Shown here: one piece after another, positions 36,047 through 45,489 of the stretch
Numbering within the stretch: position 1 is the stretch's first letter
Layout of the letters: the number at the start of each line of letters is the position of its first letter
Assembly: GCA_024235215.1 (NCBI GenBank)
Contig: JACKMU010000006.1
Location: forward strand, 304,689-368,688
Length of the DNA stretch: 64,000 nt
Direction of reading: 5' to 3'
Source of the DNA: Chromatiaceae bacterium
Lineage (GTDB): Bacteria > Pseudomonadota > Gammaproteobacteria > Chromatiales > Chromatiaceae
Position numbers and translations under genes: made by a program
Notes under the pieces: model-generated
Told to the model about the DNA's origin: nothing
Database searches by the model: none
What the model saw: the letters and a program-made list of their open reading frames with translations, nothing else

Positions 36047-36637
36047 TCAGCTCAGCCTGACGGCGGTGCTGGCCAGGCGTCTGCCCAGCGCACGGCACAG
36101 CCGCTTCTCCTCGTCGTTGAGCGGGATGTTGCTATCCTTGCCGGCCAGATGGCTGGGGCCGTAAGGGGTGCCTCCGCTGTGCGTGTGGAGCAGTTCAGGC
36201 TCGCTGTAAGGGAGACCGAGCAACAGCATGCCGTGGTGCAGCAACGGCAGCATCATACTGATCAGCGTCGTCTCCTGACCGCCATGCATGCTGGAGGTCG
36301 AGGTAAAGACACCCGCAGGTTTGCCGATCAGTGCCCCACTCAACCACTGAGCACCGGTGCTGTCGAGAAAATATTTCAGCGCGGCCGCCATGTTGCCAAA
36401 ACGGGTGGGGCTGCCCAGTGCCAGACCGGCGCAGTGGGCAAAATCCTCTGCTGTGCAGTAGGGCGCCCCTTGCGCCGGCACCTGCGGTTCCACCGCTTCA
36501 CAGGTGGCCGAAACCGCTGGCACCGTGCGCAGCCTTGCCTCCATGCCCGCCACCTCTTCCACGCCTCGGGCTACCTGTCTGGCCATCTCCGCGGTGGCTC
36601 CGTAGCGACTGTAATAGAGCACCAGGATATAGCTCAT
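36047..36637 (-). CDS. wrbA: NAD(P)H:quinone oxidoreductase, WrbA type
   Basis: Flavodoxin-fold FMN enzyme of 196 residues that reduces quinones by two electrons, protecting against redox cycling. The FMN phosphate loop is LVLYYSRYGATAEMARQVA near residues 5-22, and the flavin-side segments are GLALGSPTRFGNMAAALKY and GVFTSTSSMHGGQETTLISM. It overlaps the arsC-like gene by 4 bp (ATGA) and abuts hda. Confidence 0.93.
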   Translation of the reverse strand: MSYILVLYYSRYGATAEMARQVARGVEEVAGMEARLRTVPAVSATCEAVEPQVPAQGAPYCTAEDFAHCAGLALGSPTRFGNMAAALKYFLDSTGAQWLSGALIGKPAGVFTSTSSMHGGQETTLISMMLPLLHHGMLLLGLPYSEPELLHTHSGGTPYGPSHLAGKDSNIPLNDEEKRLCRALGRRLASTAVRLS

Positions 36638-36984
36638 TTCAGGATATCCAGAACCTGTTCGGGTGGTCGGCCGAGGGCGGCTTTACCATGGTAGATCACG
36701 ATGGGCCGCTCGATCAGTTTGGGATGATCGATCATGCCCTGAATCAGCTGCTCCCGCGTCAGATCGGGGTTGTCCAGTCCTGCCTCCCGGTACTCGGACT
36801 CTTTCTTGCGCATCAGCTCGCGAGGCTGCATGCCGAGCATGTCGAGTATCCTCTCCAACTCGGCCTTGTCCGGTGGAGTTTTGAGATACTCGGTGATACG
36901 GGGCTGGAATCCGCTCTCCTCCAGCAACTGCAGGGTCTGACGCGATTTACTGCAGCGAGGATTGTGATAGATCTCTACGCTCAT
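36634..36984 (-). CDS. ArsC-family (glutaredoxin-dependent) arsenate reductase-like protein
   Basis: A 116-residue thioredoxin-fold protein of the ArsC/YfgD group. The catalytic Cys lies in IYHNPRCSKSRQTLQLLEES near residue 10 and the three-Arg region includes the distal IERPIVIYHGKAALGRPPE. In proteobacteria the copy located next to wrbA-hda is usually called YfgD, and its arsenate activity is often untested. I start at the ATG at 36984 (MSVEIYHNP). No other ars gene is nearby, so a role in arsenic resistance should not be assumed. Confidence 0.9.
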   Translation of the reverse strand: MSVEIYHNPRCSKSRQTLQLLEESGFQPRITEYLKTPPDKAELERILDMLGMQPRELMRKKESEYREAGLDNPDLTREQLIQGMIDHPKLIERPIVIYHGKAALGRPPEQVLDILK

Positions 36985-37191
36985 GGTGAATTCTCCTCTC
37001 GTCGTTGGCTGCTTCACCGCACTATTGTATCCAACAGTGTTGACGGAAAAACAGCCGCATTGAGCTGGTGCCGCTTTACAATTGGCTGGAGTTGCAATAA
37101 TCCGGGTTTTGGGTCGACAATCTGACTACAGGGGGAGCGTACAGCTCCGGATGTTTCTCTGCCGGCGCTGCATGAGGGGGCGGGTGTTGTA

Positions 37192-38568
37192 ATGCAATTC
37201 CAGGGTATGGCAGCCACGGGTGTGATTCGCTTTCTCCATTTGCTGGCGACGCGATTCATTGCTGATCGCGGCCTGCCCAACGCCGCTTCACTGACCTTCA
37301 CCACGCTGCTGTCACTGGTTCCGTTAATGACTGTCGGCTTGGCCATATTCGCTGCTTTTCCGATCTCCGACAAGGTGGCGGACGGGTTGCAGGACTTTGT
37401 GTTTAAAAACTTCGTACCTGCATCCGGGGAGATCGTTCAGCAGCATCTGCAGGAGTTCAGCAGCAAGGCATCCCGACTGACCGGTGTGGGGTTCGGCTTT
37501 CTCGTGCTGGTTGCGGTGATGCTCATGAGCACCATCGACCAGGCAATCAATACCATCTGGCGGGTGCGCCAGGAACGCAAACCCCTGGCCAAATTTCTGA
37601 TGTACTGGTCGATTCTTTCGCTCGGCCCGCTGCTGATCGGCCTCAGTGTGGTGGTCACCTCTTACATGGTCTCACTACCGATCATCTCTGACACCGCAGT
37701 GACCCTGGGACTGCGTCTCCGGCTGCTGGCGTTCATGCCATTGCTGGCCGCGGCGGTTGCCTTCACCCTGCTTTACGCGGTGGTACCGAACCGCAAGGTA
37801 CCACCACGGCATGCGATTGCCGGTGGGGTGCTGGCAGCGCTGCTGTTTGAACTGGCGAAACGTGGCTTCGCCTTCTATGTGACCCAGTTTCCCACCTATG
37901 AGGCGATCTATGGGGCGCTCGCGGTGGTGCCAATCTTTCTGGTCTGGATCTATCTCTGCTGGGTGGTGACGTTACTTGGCGCCGAGTTTGCCTATTGTCT
38001 CAGTATCTTCAACGATGAGGGTAAACATGGTTCGGCAGAGCAGGGCGGCGACCTGCTGCTTGCCTATCGTCTGTTGGGTGAACTCTGGCGGGCGCAGCAG
38101 TCGGGAGAGGCTTTCTCACCACATCAGCTTGGCGCATCACTTGGTCATGTGCCGGAAGAGCGTATGGAGAGGCTGCTGGAGCAGCTTGAGCAAGCGCATT
38201 TGGTGCTTCAGACCGGAAGCGGCGCCTGGGCGCTGGCGCGCGACCTCTCTCGCGTTACCTTGCATGATCTCTATCGGGTGGAAGGTTTTGTACTGCCTGA
38301 AGCGCGGCTGCTGGAGGGTTCCCGGGATGGCGCAGATCAGGCGCTGGCCAGTATTCTTGCCGAACTGGGAAAAAATTTGGAGACAATGATGCAGGTACCG
38401 TTACAGACGCTCTATCAGCAGCGGGAAATACCGCAACCGCTGCAACCGTCGGAGACCGAGTCCGGGGGGGAGTCGCCGCCAGTCACTCCTGGTGACGCGG
38501 ATCCCGTGCAGGGACAATCTCAGACTCTGCCGGAAGTGGTGGTCGCGCGCAACGCGGATCTGAATTGA
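37192..38568 (+). CDS. YihY/BrkB-family inner-membrane protein
   Basis: A 458-residue protein with six membrane segments in residues 25-280 and a long cytoplasmic C-terminus. Family blocks are ASLTFTTLLSLVPLMTVGLA, DQAINTIWRVRQERK and YEAIYGALAVVPIFLVWIY, with a WVVTLLGAEFAYCLS segment after it. It was once called ribonuclease BN, but that activity belongs to another gene; the function is unknown. The C-terminal 170 residues contain a winged-helix-like stretch (RLLGELWRAQQSGEAFSPHQ) and a Pro/Glu-rich end. Confidence 0.9.
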   Translation: MQFQGMAATGVIRFLHLLATRFIADRGLPNAASLTFTTLLSLVPLMTVGLAIFAAFPISDKVADGLQDFVFKNFVPASGEIVQQHLQEFSSKASRLTGVGFGFLVLVAVMLMSTIDQAINTIWRVRQERKPLAKFLMYWSILSLGPLLIGLSVVVTSYMVSLPIISDTAVTLGLRLRLLAFMPLLAAAVAFTLLYAVVPNRKVPPRHAIAGGVLAALLFELAKRGFAFYVTQFPTYEAIYGALAVVPIFLVWIYLCWVVTLLGAEFAYCLSIFNDEGKHGSAEQGGDLLLAYRLLGELWRAQQSGEAFSPHQLGASLGHVPEERMERLLEQLEQAHLVLQTGSGAWALARDLSRVTLHDLYRVEGFVLPEARLLEGSRDGADQALASILAELGKNLETMMQVPLQTLYQQREIPQPLQPSETESGGESPPVTPGDADPVQGQSQTLPEVVVARNADLN

Positions 38569-38627
38569 GCCGGGATGTGCAAATCAACTAGCAAAACTTC
38601 CGACAACGGAGCGAGGAGGGGAATCAG

Positions 38628-38897
38628 GTGACTATCTGCGTCAAGTGTCTGGTGTCAGGCAAGGTGCAAGGGGTGTTTTTTCGTGCTTCGACACGAGAAC
38701 AGGCAGTATCACTTGGTATCACCGGCTACGCCAGAAATCTGTCGGATGGTGGGGTGGAGGTGATGGCGTGCGGTGAGAAGGAGTCGGTCGATCAGCTCAG
38801 AAGCTGGCTAACCCGGGGACCGGCCGCTGCGCGGGTCACGAGTGTCTCGTGTGAGCCGCAGGAGACGCATCGGTATCAAAGCTTCAAGGTCGAATAA
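38628..38897 (+). CDS. acyP: Acylphosphatase
   Basis: A small 89-residue hydrolase of carboxyl-phosphate bonds. Catalytic Arg lies in GKVQGVFFRASTREQA near residues 11-25 and the Asn in GYARNLSDGGVEVMACG near 37. The start is a GTG after a strong GAGGAGGGG ribosome site; no ATG is available. The predicted fold is the usual ferredoxin-like one. It follows yihY by about 60 bp. Confidence 0.93.
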   Translation: MTICVKCLVSGKVQGVFFRASTREQAVSLGITGYARNLSDGGVEVMACGEKESVDQLRSWLTRGPAAARVTSVSCEPQETHRYQSFKVE

Positions 38898-38930
38898 CCC
38901 GCTAGTCGGAAGGGGCTGGTTGTGTTCTCT

Positions 38931-39773
38931 TCAGTAGCCCGCCACACTCAAATCCAGCTTTGTCGGCATTGCGGAGAGTCGTCTGACACCCGTTTCGATG
39001 GATCCATCGGGATGCAGTTCCAGCCAACGCAGTCCGGGTGGCACTCTGTCGAGATTGAACTGGTCGAGTTGTGGGGTGAATTGGATGCAGGTCGACGGCA
39101 CACCCAGTAGCTGCACCTGTTTCCACCAACTCATGTACTCCTGATGAATATGTCCGAAAAGGATCCCCTTGACTTGGGCAAAGCGGTCGATGATCTGAAA
39201 AAAAACCGTCGGATTGTCCAGTACCATACGGTCCATCCAGGCGCTGTTGATCGGCAAGGGGTGGTGATGGAGACAGATCAGTGCGTGGCAGTGGATGTTT
39301 TGCTGGAGTTGGTGCTCCAGGATCTCCAACTGTGCTGCACCGAGATGTCCCCCCTCTCTGCCTGGCACCGTCGAGTCGAGCATGACAATCAGCCAGTTCT
39401 GTAGTTGAACCATCTCCAGCATCTGTACTTTGCCGCGATTCAGCGTCTGGCTCATTACCGCCGGTGAATCATGATTGCCCGGCAGGCAATAGACTGGAGA
39501 GGCCATCTGTTCCAGCCGTTCACGTAAGCGCGCGTATCCCTGGGGGCTGGCGTCATGCACCAGATCACCGGTTGCCAGGATCAGGTCGGTCGAGCCGAAT
39601 TCCTGCTCGATCAGGTCAAGCACCGCATCGAAAGTGGACTGGGTGTTGAGCCCGGCGAGGCAGCGTCCAGGATTGGCGTACAGATGGCAATCCGATATCT
39701 GCAGTATGCGCAGGGGTGCATCCGCGAATGGTGCGTAGTACGGCGGCAGTTGGCTGATATTTTCAGGTTTCAT
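38931..39773 (-). CDS. cpdA: 3',5'-cyclic AMP phosphodiesterase CpdA-like metallophosphoesterase
   Basis: A 280-residue cytoplasmic calcineurin-like phosphoesterase. Metal ligands lie in ILQISDCHLYANPG, LILATGDLVHDASPQGY, YCLPGNHDSPAVM, LICLHHHPLP and KGILFGHIHQEYM. This set and the size match CpdA, which lowers intracellular cAMP. It is convergent with acyP and divergent from the oxyR-type gene; the 155 bp between those starts is A+T-rich and should hold both promoters. Confidence 0.9.
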   Translation of the reverse strand: MKPENISQLPPYYAPFADAPLRILQISDCHLYANPGRCLAGLNTQSTFDAVLDLIEQEFGSTDLILATGDLVHDASPQGYARLRERLEQMASPVYCLPGNHDSPAVMSQTLNRGKVQMLEMVQLQNWLIVMLDSTVPGREGGHLGAAQLEILEHQLQQNIHCHALICLHHHPLPINSAWMDRMVLDNPTVFFQIIDRFAQVKGILFGHIHQEYMSWWKQVQLLGVPSTCIQFTPQLDQFNLDRVPPGLRWLELHPDGSIETGVRRLSAMPTKLDLSVAGY

Positions 39774-39928
39774 CGCCCGTTTTCGGGAGCTAAGCAGTCA
39801 TTACAGGATAGTATTGTATTTCAGACGGCACTTTTTAATACTTTTTGGTCTGATTCCGCTACCTCTTTGTGGACTGATTCACGCTTCTGCGACAAGTTTT
39901 ACTATCCCTGGGAAGGAGAGTCATCGAA

Positions 39929-40864
39929 ATGACATTGAGCGAATTGCGGTATATCGTCGCGGTGGCCCGGGAGCGACACTTCGGTCGGGCTGCTGAATAT
40001 TGTTGTGTCAGCCAGCCTACGTTGAGCGTGGCAGTGAAAAAGCTGGAGCAGGAGCTTGATGTCATGCTGTTCGAACGGGGTCAGGGAGAGGTAAGCGTCA
40101 CCCCGGCCGGACAGCAGATCATCGATCAGGCACAGCGGACCCTGGAGCAGGTGGAGTTGATCCGTGAGTTGGCCAGGCAGGGCAAGGATCAGTTGTCGAC
40201 CCCGCTGCGGCTGGCGGCAATCTACACCATCGGACCCTATCTGTTTCCCTGGCTGGTGCCGCAGTTGGCCAGGCGCGCGCCCAGCATGCCACTCTACATA
40301 GAGGAGAACTACACTGCGGTACTCGCAGAAGAGCTGAAACGCGGTGAGCAGGATGCGATCATCATTTCACTGCCGTTCGATGAACCGGGAATCGAAGTGC
40401 TGCCCCTCTATCAGGAGCCGTTCGTGGTCCTGCTTCCCTCCGGACATCCCTGGGCTGACAAATCAGAGGTGGACAGGGCTGCAATGAGTGATGAACGTGT
40501 GCTGCTGCTTGGTGCCGGCCACTGTTTCCGTGATCAGGTGCTGGAGGCATGCCCCGGTTGCCAGAAGCCGTCACCGGGTGTACAGGGGAATTTCGAGGGA
40601 GGATCTTTGGAGACCATACGCTATATGGTCGCCAGCGGGCTGGGTATCACGGTACTGCCCTGCAGTGCAGCGGGAATTCAGGGTATGCCCGGTGAGATGC
40701 TGATTTCGCGACCTTTCAGGGGAGAGGCGCCCTCGCGTACCGTGGCATTGGCCTGGCGGAAATCCTTTCCGCGGTTGCAGGCGATCGAACTGCTGAGAGC
40801 GGTGATCACGGCGACTGGATTGAATGGAGTGACCAGCCTGGTCAGCGACCGGACCCTGCCGTGA
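39929..40864 (+). CDS. oxyR: OxyR-type LysR-family peroxide-sensing regulator
   Basis: A 311-residue LysR-type regulator. The N-terminal winged helix-turn-helix is MTLSELRYIVAVARERHFGR followed by AAEYCCVSQPTLSVAVKKLE. A periplasmic-binding-like sensor domain follows. The GHCFRDQVLEAC segment places two Cys nine residues apart, as in OxyR Cys199/Cys208, which form a disulfide with hydrogen peroxide. It activates peroxide defence genes; none is adjacent. The ribosome site is GGAAGGAG. Confidence 0.93.
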   Translation: MTLSELRYIVAVARERHFGRAAEYCCVSQPTLSVAVKKLEQELDVMLFERGQGEVSVTPAGQQIIDQAQRTLEQVELIRELARQGKDQLSTPLRLAAIYTIGPYLFPWLVPQLARRAPSMPLYIEENYTAVLAEELKRGEQDAIIISLPFDEPGIEVLPLYQEPFVVLLPSGHPWADKSEVDRAAMSDERVLLLGAGHCFRDQVLEACPGCQKPSPGVQGNFEGGSLETIRYMVASGLGITVLPCSAAGIQGMPGEMLISRPFRGEAPSRTVALAWRKSFPRLQAIELLRAVITATGLNGVTSLVSDRTLP

Positions 40865-40946
40865 GGTGCGCCTGACAGGCTGCTGGGCTGGCTAATATTC
40901 TGCTTGTCCGGCCGCATGGCGGCTGAATCCCGATGGGCAGCGAACC

Positions 40947-41462
40947 TCAGAAATTCTCCGTACTGGTGAACAGTCCCACACGCAGGTCTCTGGCGGAATA
41001 GATCACTCTGCCATCCACTTCGACCACCCCGTCGGCAACGCCCAGCACCAGTTTGCGGCTGATGACTCGCTTCATGTCCAGGCGGTAGGTAACGAGACCC
41101 GCACTGGGCAGCACCTGTCCGGTAAACTTGACTTCACCGACACCCAGTGCCCGACCGTGGCCGGGGTTGCCGATCCAGGCCAGAAAAAAACCGACCGCCT
41201 GCCACATCGCATCCAGTCCCAGACATCCGGGCATCACCGGATCTCCGGGGAAATGGCATTGGAAGAACCAGAGATCCGGGTGGATGTCCAGCTCGGCGTG
41301 TATCGCCCCTTTGCCAAAGGCGCCTCCACCATCACTGATGCTGATGATACGGTCCATCATCAGCATGTTGGAGACTGGCAGTTGGGCATTGCCGGGTCCG
41401 AACATGCGCCCGTAGCCGCAATCCAACAACTCTTCTCTGGTAAAACTCTGCTCTTTCGCCAT
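40947..41462 (-). CDS. fabA: 3-hydroxydecanoyl-ACP dehydratase/isomerase
   Basis: A 171-residue enzyme that introduces the cis double bond for anaerobic unsaturated fatty acid synthesis. The active-site His is in FFQCHFPGDPVMPGCLG near residue 70 and the Asp in GLDAMWQAVGFFLAW near 84. The start MAKEQSFTREELLDCGYGRM is taken from the ATG at 41462, which has AAGAGAG upstream. It sits 27 bp downstream of proS on the same strand. The usual partner fabB is not in the window. Confidence 0.95.
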   Translation of the reverse strand: MAKEQSFTREELLDCGYGRMFGPGNAQLPVSNMLMMDRIISISDGGGAFGKGAIHAELDIHPDLWFFQCHFPGDPVMPGCLGLDAMWQAVGFFLAWIGNPGHGRALGVGEVKFTGQVLPSAGLVTYRLDMKRVISRKLVLGVADGVVEVDGRVIYSARDLRVGLFTSTENF

Positions 41463-41489
41463 CAGAACTCTCTTGCCCGGTGTGTTCAA

Positions 41490-43202
41490 TTATAATTTTT
41501 CCTGAAGTTGCGCAATGATTCGATCCAGTGCCACCATGCTGCTTTCGCTGTCGGTGCGTGCGCGATATTCCACCTCTCCCTGGTCGAGGCTGCGTTCTCC
41601 AATGACCACGCGATGCGGTATGCCAATCAGCTCCATATCGGCAAACATGAACCCAGGACGCACCTCTCTATCGTCCAGCAGCACCTCGATTCCGGCTTGA
41701 GTCATCTCTGTATAGAGACGCTCAGTCACCTCTCTGACCCGTTGTGATCGGTTCATCTTCATCGGTAGCAGCGCGACCTGAAAAGGCGCGATAGCGGCAG
41801 GCCAGACGATGCCGCGCTGGTCGTGGTGCTGCTCGATCGCGGCGGCTACTACCCGGCTGACGCCGATGCCGTAACAACCCATGGTCATTGTCCGGGCCTG
41901 CCCCTCCGCATCCAACACGCTGGCTTGCATCGCCTCGCTGTATTTACGCCCGAGTTGAAAGATGTGGCCCACCTCTATGCCGCGCGCAATGGTCAGACTG
42001 CCTGCTCCGTCAGGACTGGGATCGCCCTCGACCACGGTGCGTAAGTCTGCGACCGGCGGCAGCGGAAGATCACGCTCCCAGTTGATACCGAAATAGTGTT
42101 TGCCATCGATGTTGGCGCCGGCGCTGAAATCCGCCATCTGTGCCACAGTCCGGTCCGCGATGCAGGGTATCGGCAGGTTGAGCGGCCCCAGAGAACCGGG
42201 TCCCGCACCGATCGCATCCCGGATCTCCTGTTCGGTGGCGAAGCGCAGGGGTGAGGCTACCTCCGGCAGGTTGTCCGCCTTGATCTCGTTCAGTTCGTGG
42301 TCGCCACGGATCAATAGTGCGATGAACTCCGCTGTCTGGGTTTGCGCGGCGGCCACGATCAACGTTTTCACCGTCTTCACGATCGGGTAACCGAACTGCT
42401 CCACCAACTCCTGGATGGTTTTGGTGTCGGGGGTGTCGGCCATGCGCAGCACCTCGGTCGGGGCAGGCCGCGGCCCGTCGGGTGCGAGGGCTTCCGCTTT
42501 CTGTACATTGGCAGCGTAATCACTTTCCGACGAGAAGGCGATCGCATCCTCACCCGAGTCGGCCATCACATGAAACTCATGGGAGGAGCTTCCACCGATG
42601 GCGCCGCTATCCGCCTGCACTGCCCGAAACTGCAGTCCACAGCGTGTGAATATGCGTGAGTAGGTTGTATGCATCAGATCGTACGTCTGCTGCAGCGAGG
42701 CCTGGTCCAGGTGAAACGAATAGGCATCCTTCATCAGGAACTCACGTGCGCGCATCACGCCGAACCGGGGACGGATTTCGTCCCTGAACTTGGTCTGGAT
42801 CTGGTAGAAGTTGACCGGCAGCTGTTTGTAGCTGTGCAGTTCATTGCGCGCCAGCTCGGTGATGATCTCCTCGTGCGTGGGACCAAAGCAGAAGTGGCGC
42901 TGGTGACGATCCGTGATCCGCAGCAGTTCCGGTCCGTACTGATCCCAGCGGCCGGACTCCTGCCACAGCTCCGCTGGCTGTACCGCTGGCATCAGGACTT
43001 CGAGAGCGCCTGACCGGTCCATCTCCTCGCGGACGATCTTTTCCACCTTTTTCAGCACCCGCACCCCCAGGGGCAGCCAGGTATACAGGCCTGCCGCCAG
43101 CTTTCTGATCAGGCCAGCGCGCAACATCAACTGGTGGCTGACTATTTCGGCGTCGGCAGGGATCTCTTTGAGCGTTTGAAGTGGGAACTGTGATGTGCGC
43201 AT
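41490..43202 (-). CDS. proS: Prolyl-tRNA synthetase (bacterial type, with editing domain)
   Basis: Class II aminoacyl-tRNA synthetase of 570 residues. Motif 1 region is KVEKIVREEMDRSGALEVLM, motif 2 is QIQTKFRDEIRPRFGVMRAR, and motif 3 is GCYGIGVSRVVAAAIEQHHD. Between motifs 2 and 3 is a YbaK-like editing domain that removes mischarged Ala (KADNLPEVASPLRFATEQEI). I start at the ATG at 43202 (MRTSQFPLQTLKEIPADAE); the frame extends further upstream without family support. fabA follows. Confidence 0.96.
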   Translation of the reverse strand: MRTSQFPLQTLKEIPADAEIVSHQLMLRAGLIRKLAAGLYTWLPLGVRVLKKVEKIVREEMDRSGALEVLMPAVQPAELWQESGRWDQYGPELLRITDRHQRHFCFGPTHEEIITELARNELHSYKQLPVNFYQIQTKFRDEIRPRFGVMRAREFLMKDAYSFHLDQASLQQTYDLMHTTYSRIFTRCGLQFRAVQADSGAIGGSSSHEFHVMADSGEDAIAFSSESDYAANVQKAEALAPDGPRPAPTEVLRMADTPDTKTIQELVEQFGYPIVKTVKTLIVAAAQTQTAEFIALLIRGDHELNEIKADNLPEVASPLRFATEQEIRDAIGAGPGSLGPLNLPIPCIADRTVAQMADFSAGANIDGKHYFGINWERDLPLPPVADLRTVVEGDPSPDGAGSLTIARGIEVGHIFQLGRKYSEAMQASVLDAEGQARTMTMGCYGIGVSRVVAAAIEQHHDQRGIVWPAAIAPFQVALLPMKMNRSQRVREVTERLYTEMTQAGIEVLLDDREVRPGFMFADMELIGIPHRVVIGERSLDQGEVEYRARTDSESSMVALDRIIAQLQEKL

Positions 43203-43514
43203 TGCTGTCCGCTGGATGGAGGTTAAACTCAGTATTCTATCCCGGTTGACGAATAATTTGTAAGCAAAAGCGAACCCTGTTGAGGGAAGTTCAGCGACAG
43301 CTGGGTGCAACCCAGGTTCAAGAATTCAGCCACCCCGGACGCTACTCAGGGGCAGGTTCCGACGCTGTCCGGCGGCAGAATGGCAACTGTTCACCCGGGG
43401 TGAGACAGAACTGTCCGGCTGCATGCCGAGCATTGGGACACAGACGCTGTAGAGTTACCTGGGGAGAGCGATGAGCGCACCATTCGACGACAGCACCGCC
43501 CCGGAGCGGAACAG
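43203..43514. other. Intergenic region between divergent proS and the LapD-like gene
   Basis: These 312 bp should hold the promoters of both divergent genes. I see no RNA gene, and no riboswitch consensus (in particular none of the c-di-GMP type) ahead of the LapD-like gene. Short G+C-rich frames here lack any family resemblance. Confidence 0.35.
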
Positions 43515-45464
43515 ATGACGCTTGCCAGAAAGCTCCTGATCGGGTTGATGTTGCCGTTGCTGTTGGGGTTCGCGGGTGCATTCGCTATCAGTGCCCGCAA
43601 CGGCTTGCTGTATGTCGAGGAGCAGCTGGCACAGCAGCGTGCCGATGCGCTCGGCTCTCTGGCAGCGGCGCTGTCCCGAGCGGTCACGAATGATGATCGG
43701 GCTGCGCTTCAACGGCTGATCGATGCTGAGTTTGCAAAGGGCGACTGGCAATGGGTCCGGGTGGAAAAGCAGGACGGGCGCCCACTCATCGAGCGTCGGC
43801 TCTCTTCCCGGCTTGAAGGAGGAGCGCCAGCCTGGCTGATCGAATGGCTGATACCGCTGGCTAGCCAAGCCGAAGCAGCGGTGATGTCGGAGCGGCAGCA
43901 GACCGGTGTGGTCAGGGCGCGCAGCCATTCCGGTGCTGCCTACGCCCGCTGGTGGCGTGATCTTGGTGAGCTGTTGCGCTGGTATCTGCTCTCCGCACTG
44001 CTGACTCTGCTCTGCAGCATGCTGCTTTTGCGTTGGTTGCTGCGGCCGCTGCGCATGGTTGAATGGCAGGCCGACAGCATCTGCCAACGCGGTTTTCCAC
44101 TGAATGAAACGCTCCCGGGCACGCAAGATCTGCGGCGCATCGTCGAAGCGATGAACCGTCTCTCCACCCGGGTGAAGATTATGCTTCAGGAGTCTGAACA
44201 GCTGGCGCTGGGACTCCGTCGCCAGGCTTACCAGCACCCGGTGACCGGGCTGAGCAACCGTCGTCACTTCAACAATACGCTGGCCAACCTGATCGATTCA
44301 TCCGAGGAGTTCGCCACTGGCGTACTGGCGCTGGTTCAACTGCGGGATTTCAAGCGTTATAACGATAAAAACGGCACTTTTTCCGGGGATGGCCTTCTGG
44401 TGGATACCGCCAGGCTGTTGGCGGAGTGTGCCAGCACGATACCTCATCATCTGCTGGCCCATCTCGGTGGTGCCCATTTTGCGCTGCTGGCACCGGATTA
44501 CTCGCTGTTACAGGGTCCGGAGCTGGGTGCCAGGATTTGTACCGCGCTCTCCGCACTTGCTGGAAAGTGCACTTTGCAGGAGAGCTATCCAGCCTATATC
44601 GGATTGGCCTACTACGATGGGTCGGGTTCCGCCGCAGAACTCCTCTGCAAAGCGGATATGGCGCTGCAGGCAGCAAAGTCCGCCGGTCCGGGTTGTTGGA
44701 AACTGAGCGGTCCGAAAGGAGAAGAGGCTGTCAGATGCGCCTCCGAATGGCGTGCGTTCATCGAACACTCTCTGGCAATGAATCGGCTCCGATTACAGAC
44801 ACAGCCGGTGCTTGGCTTTCCCGACCGGAAGCTCTTGCACCGGGAGGTGCTGGTACGGCTGGTTGAGGAGGAGAGCAACGGTGTGGAGCGGCTGCTGACG
44901 GCCGGGAGTTTCATGGCACAGGCGGAACGTGCCGGGTTGAGTGCGGAGGTGGATCGCGCCGTCATCTCCCTGGTACTGCAGCGTCGGGTGCAACAGGAGG
45001 AGGTGCAGTACGCGATCAACCTCTCCCCCTTCTCTTTGCGAACCCCTGGATTCTTCGGCTGGCTGGAACAACAGCTGCGCGTCAATCAGATGGTTGCCGA
45101 GAGGTTGATATTTGAAATGAGCGAGCAGGGTGCACTGACAATGGCCAGAGAGGTGCAGAGTCTGGTGCGGATGCTGGAACGTTATGGTTCGCGCTTTTCT
45201 CTGGACCATTTTGGACGTGGGTTCGGCTCGTTTACCACGCTGCAATCGCTCAGGCCGCACTACCTGAAGTTGGACGGAAGCTATATGCGGTCGCTCGGAG
45301 AGGGCAAGGAGTGTCAGTTTTTTCTGCAGTCGCTGACCAAGATCGCTCATGGACTGGATATTCAGGTGATCATCGAGTCGGTCGAATCTCAGATGCAGTG
45401 GGATCGGTTATCCACCTTGAATGCGGACGCCGCTCAGGGATATTTTCTCGGGCGTCCTGAGTGA
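43515..45464 (+). CDS. LapD-like membrane c-di-GMP receptor with degenerate GGDEF and EAL domains
   Basis: A 649-residue inner-membrane protein. It has a membrane segment at residues 8-25, a periplasmic sensor of about 130 residues, a second membrane segment near 155-180, and HAMP. The GGDEF domain has AHLGGAHFALLAPD in place of GGDEF, and the EAL domain reads HREVLVRL. In the EAL domain the DDFG motif is DHFGRGFGS, while the LKLDG Lys and IIESVES Glu remain. Such a pattern means it binds rather than makes or degrades c-di-GMP, like LapD, which controls release of cell-surface adhesins through LapG. No lapG or adhesin gene is adjacent. Confidence 0.85.
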   Translation: MTLARKLLIGLMLPLLLGFAGAFAISARNGLLYVEEQLAQQRADALGSLAAALSRAVTNDDRAALQRLIDAEFAKGDWQWVRVEKQDGRPLIERRLSSRLEGGAPAWLIEWLIPLASQAEAAVMSERQQTGVVRARSHSGAAYARWWRDLGELLRWYLLSALLTLLCSMLLLRWLLRPLRMVEWQADSICQRGFPLNETLPGTQDLRRIVEAMNRLSTRVKIMLQESEQLALGLRRQAYQHPVTGLSNRRHFNNTLANLIDSSEEFATGVLALVQLRDFKRYNDKNGTFSGDGLLVDTARLLAECASTIPHHLLAHLGGAHFALLAPDYSLLQGPELGARICTALSALAGKCTLQESYPAYIGLAYYDGSGSAAELLCKADMALQAAKSAGPGCWKLSGPKGEEAVRCASEWRAFIEHSLAMNRLRLQTQPVLGFPDRKLLHREVLVRLVEEESNGVERLLTAGSFMAQAERAGLSAEVDRAVISLVLQRRVQQEEVQYAINLSPFSLRTPGFFGWLEQQLRVNQMVAERLIFEMSEQGALTMAREVQSLVRMLERYGSRFSLDHFGRGFGSFTTLQSLRPHYLKLDGSYMRSLGEGKECQFFLQSLTKIAHGLDIQVIIESVESQMQWDRLSTLNADAAQGYFLGRPE

Positions 45465-45489
45465 GCCTTCAGGAGCGGCCTGCCAAACG

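Noticed and set aside
43203..43514. Possible c-di-GMP riboswitch before the LapD-like gene
   Set aside because: The conserved GEMM core and tetraloop receptor sequences are not seen.
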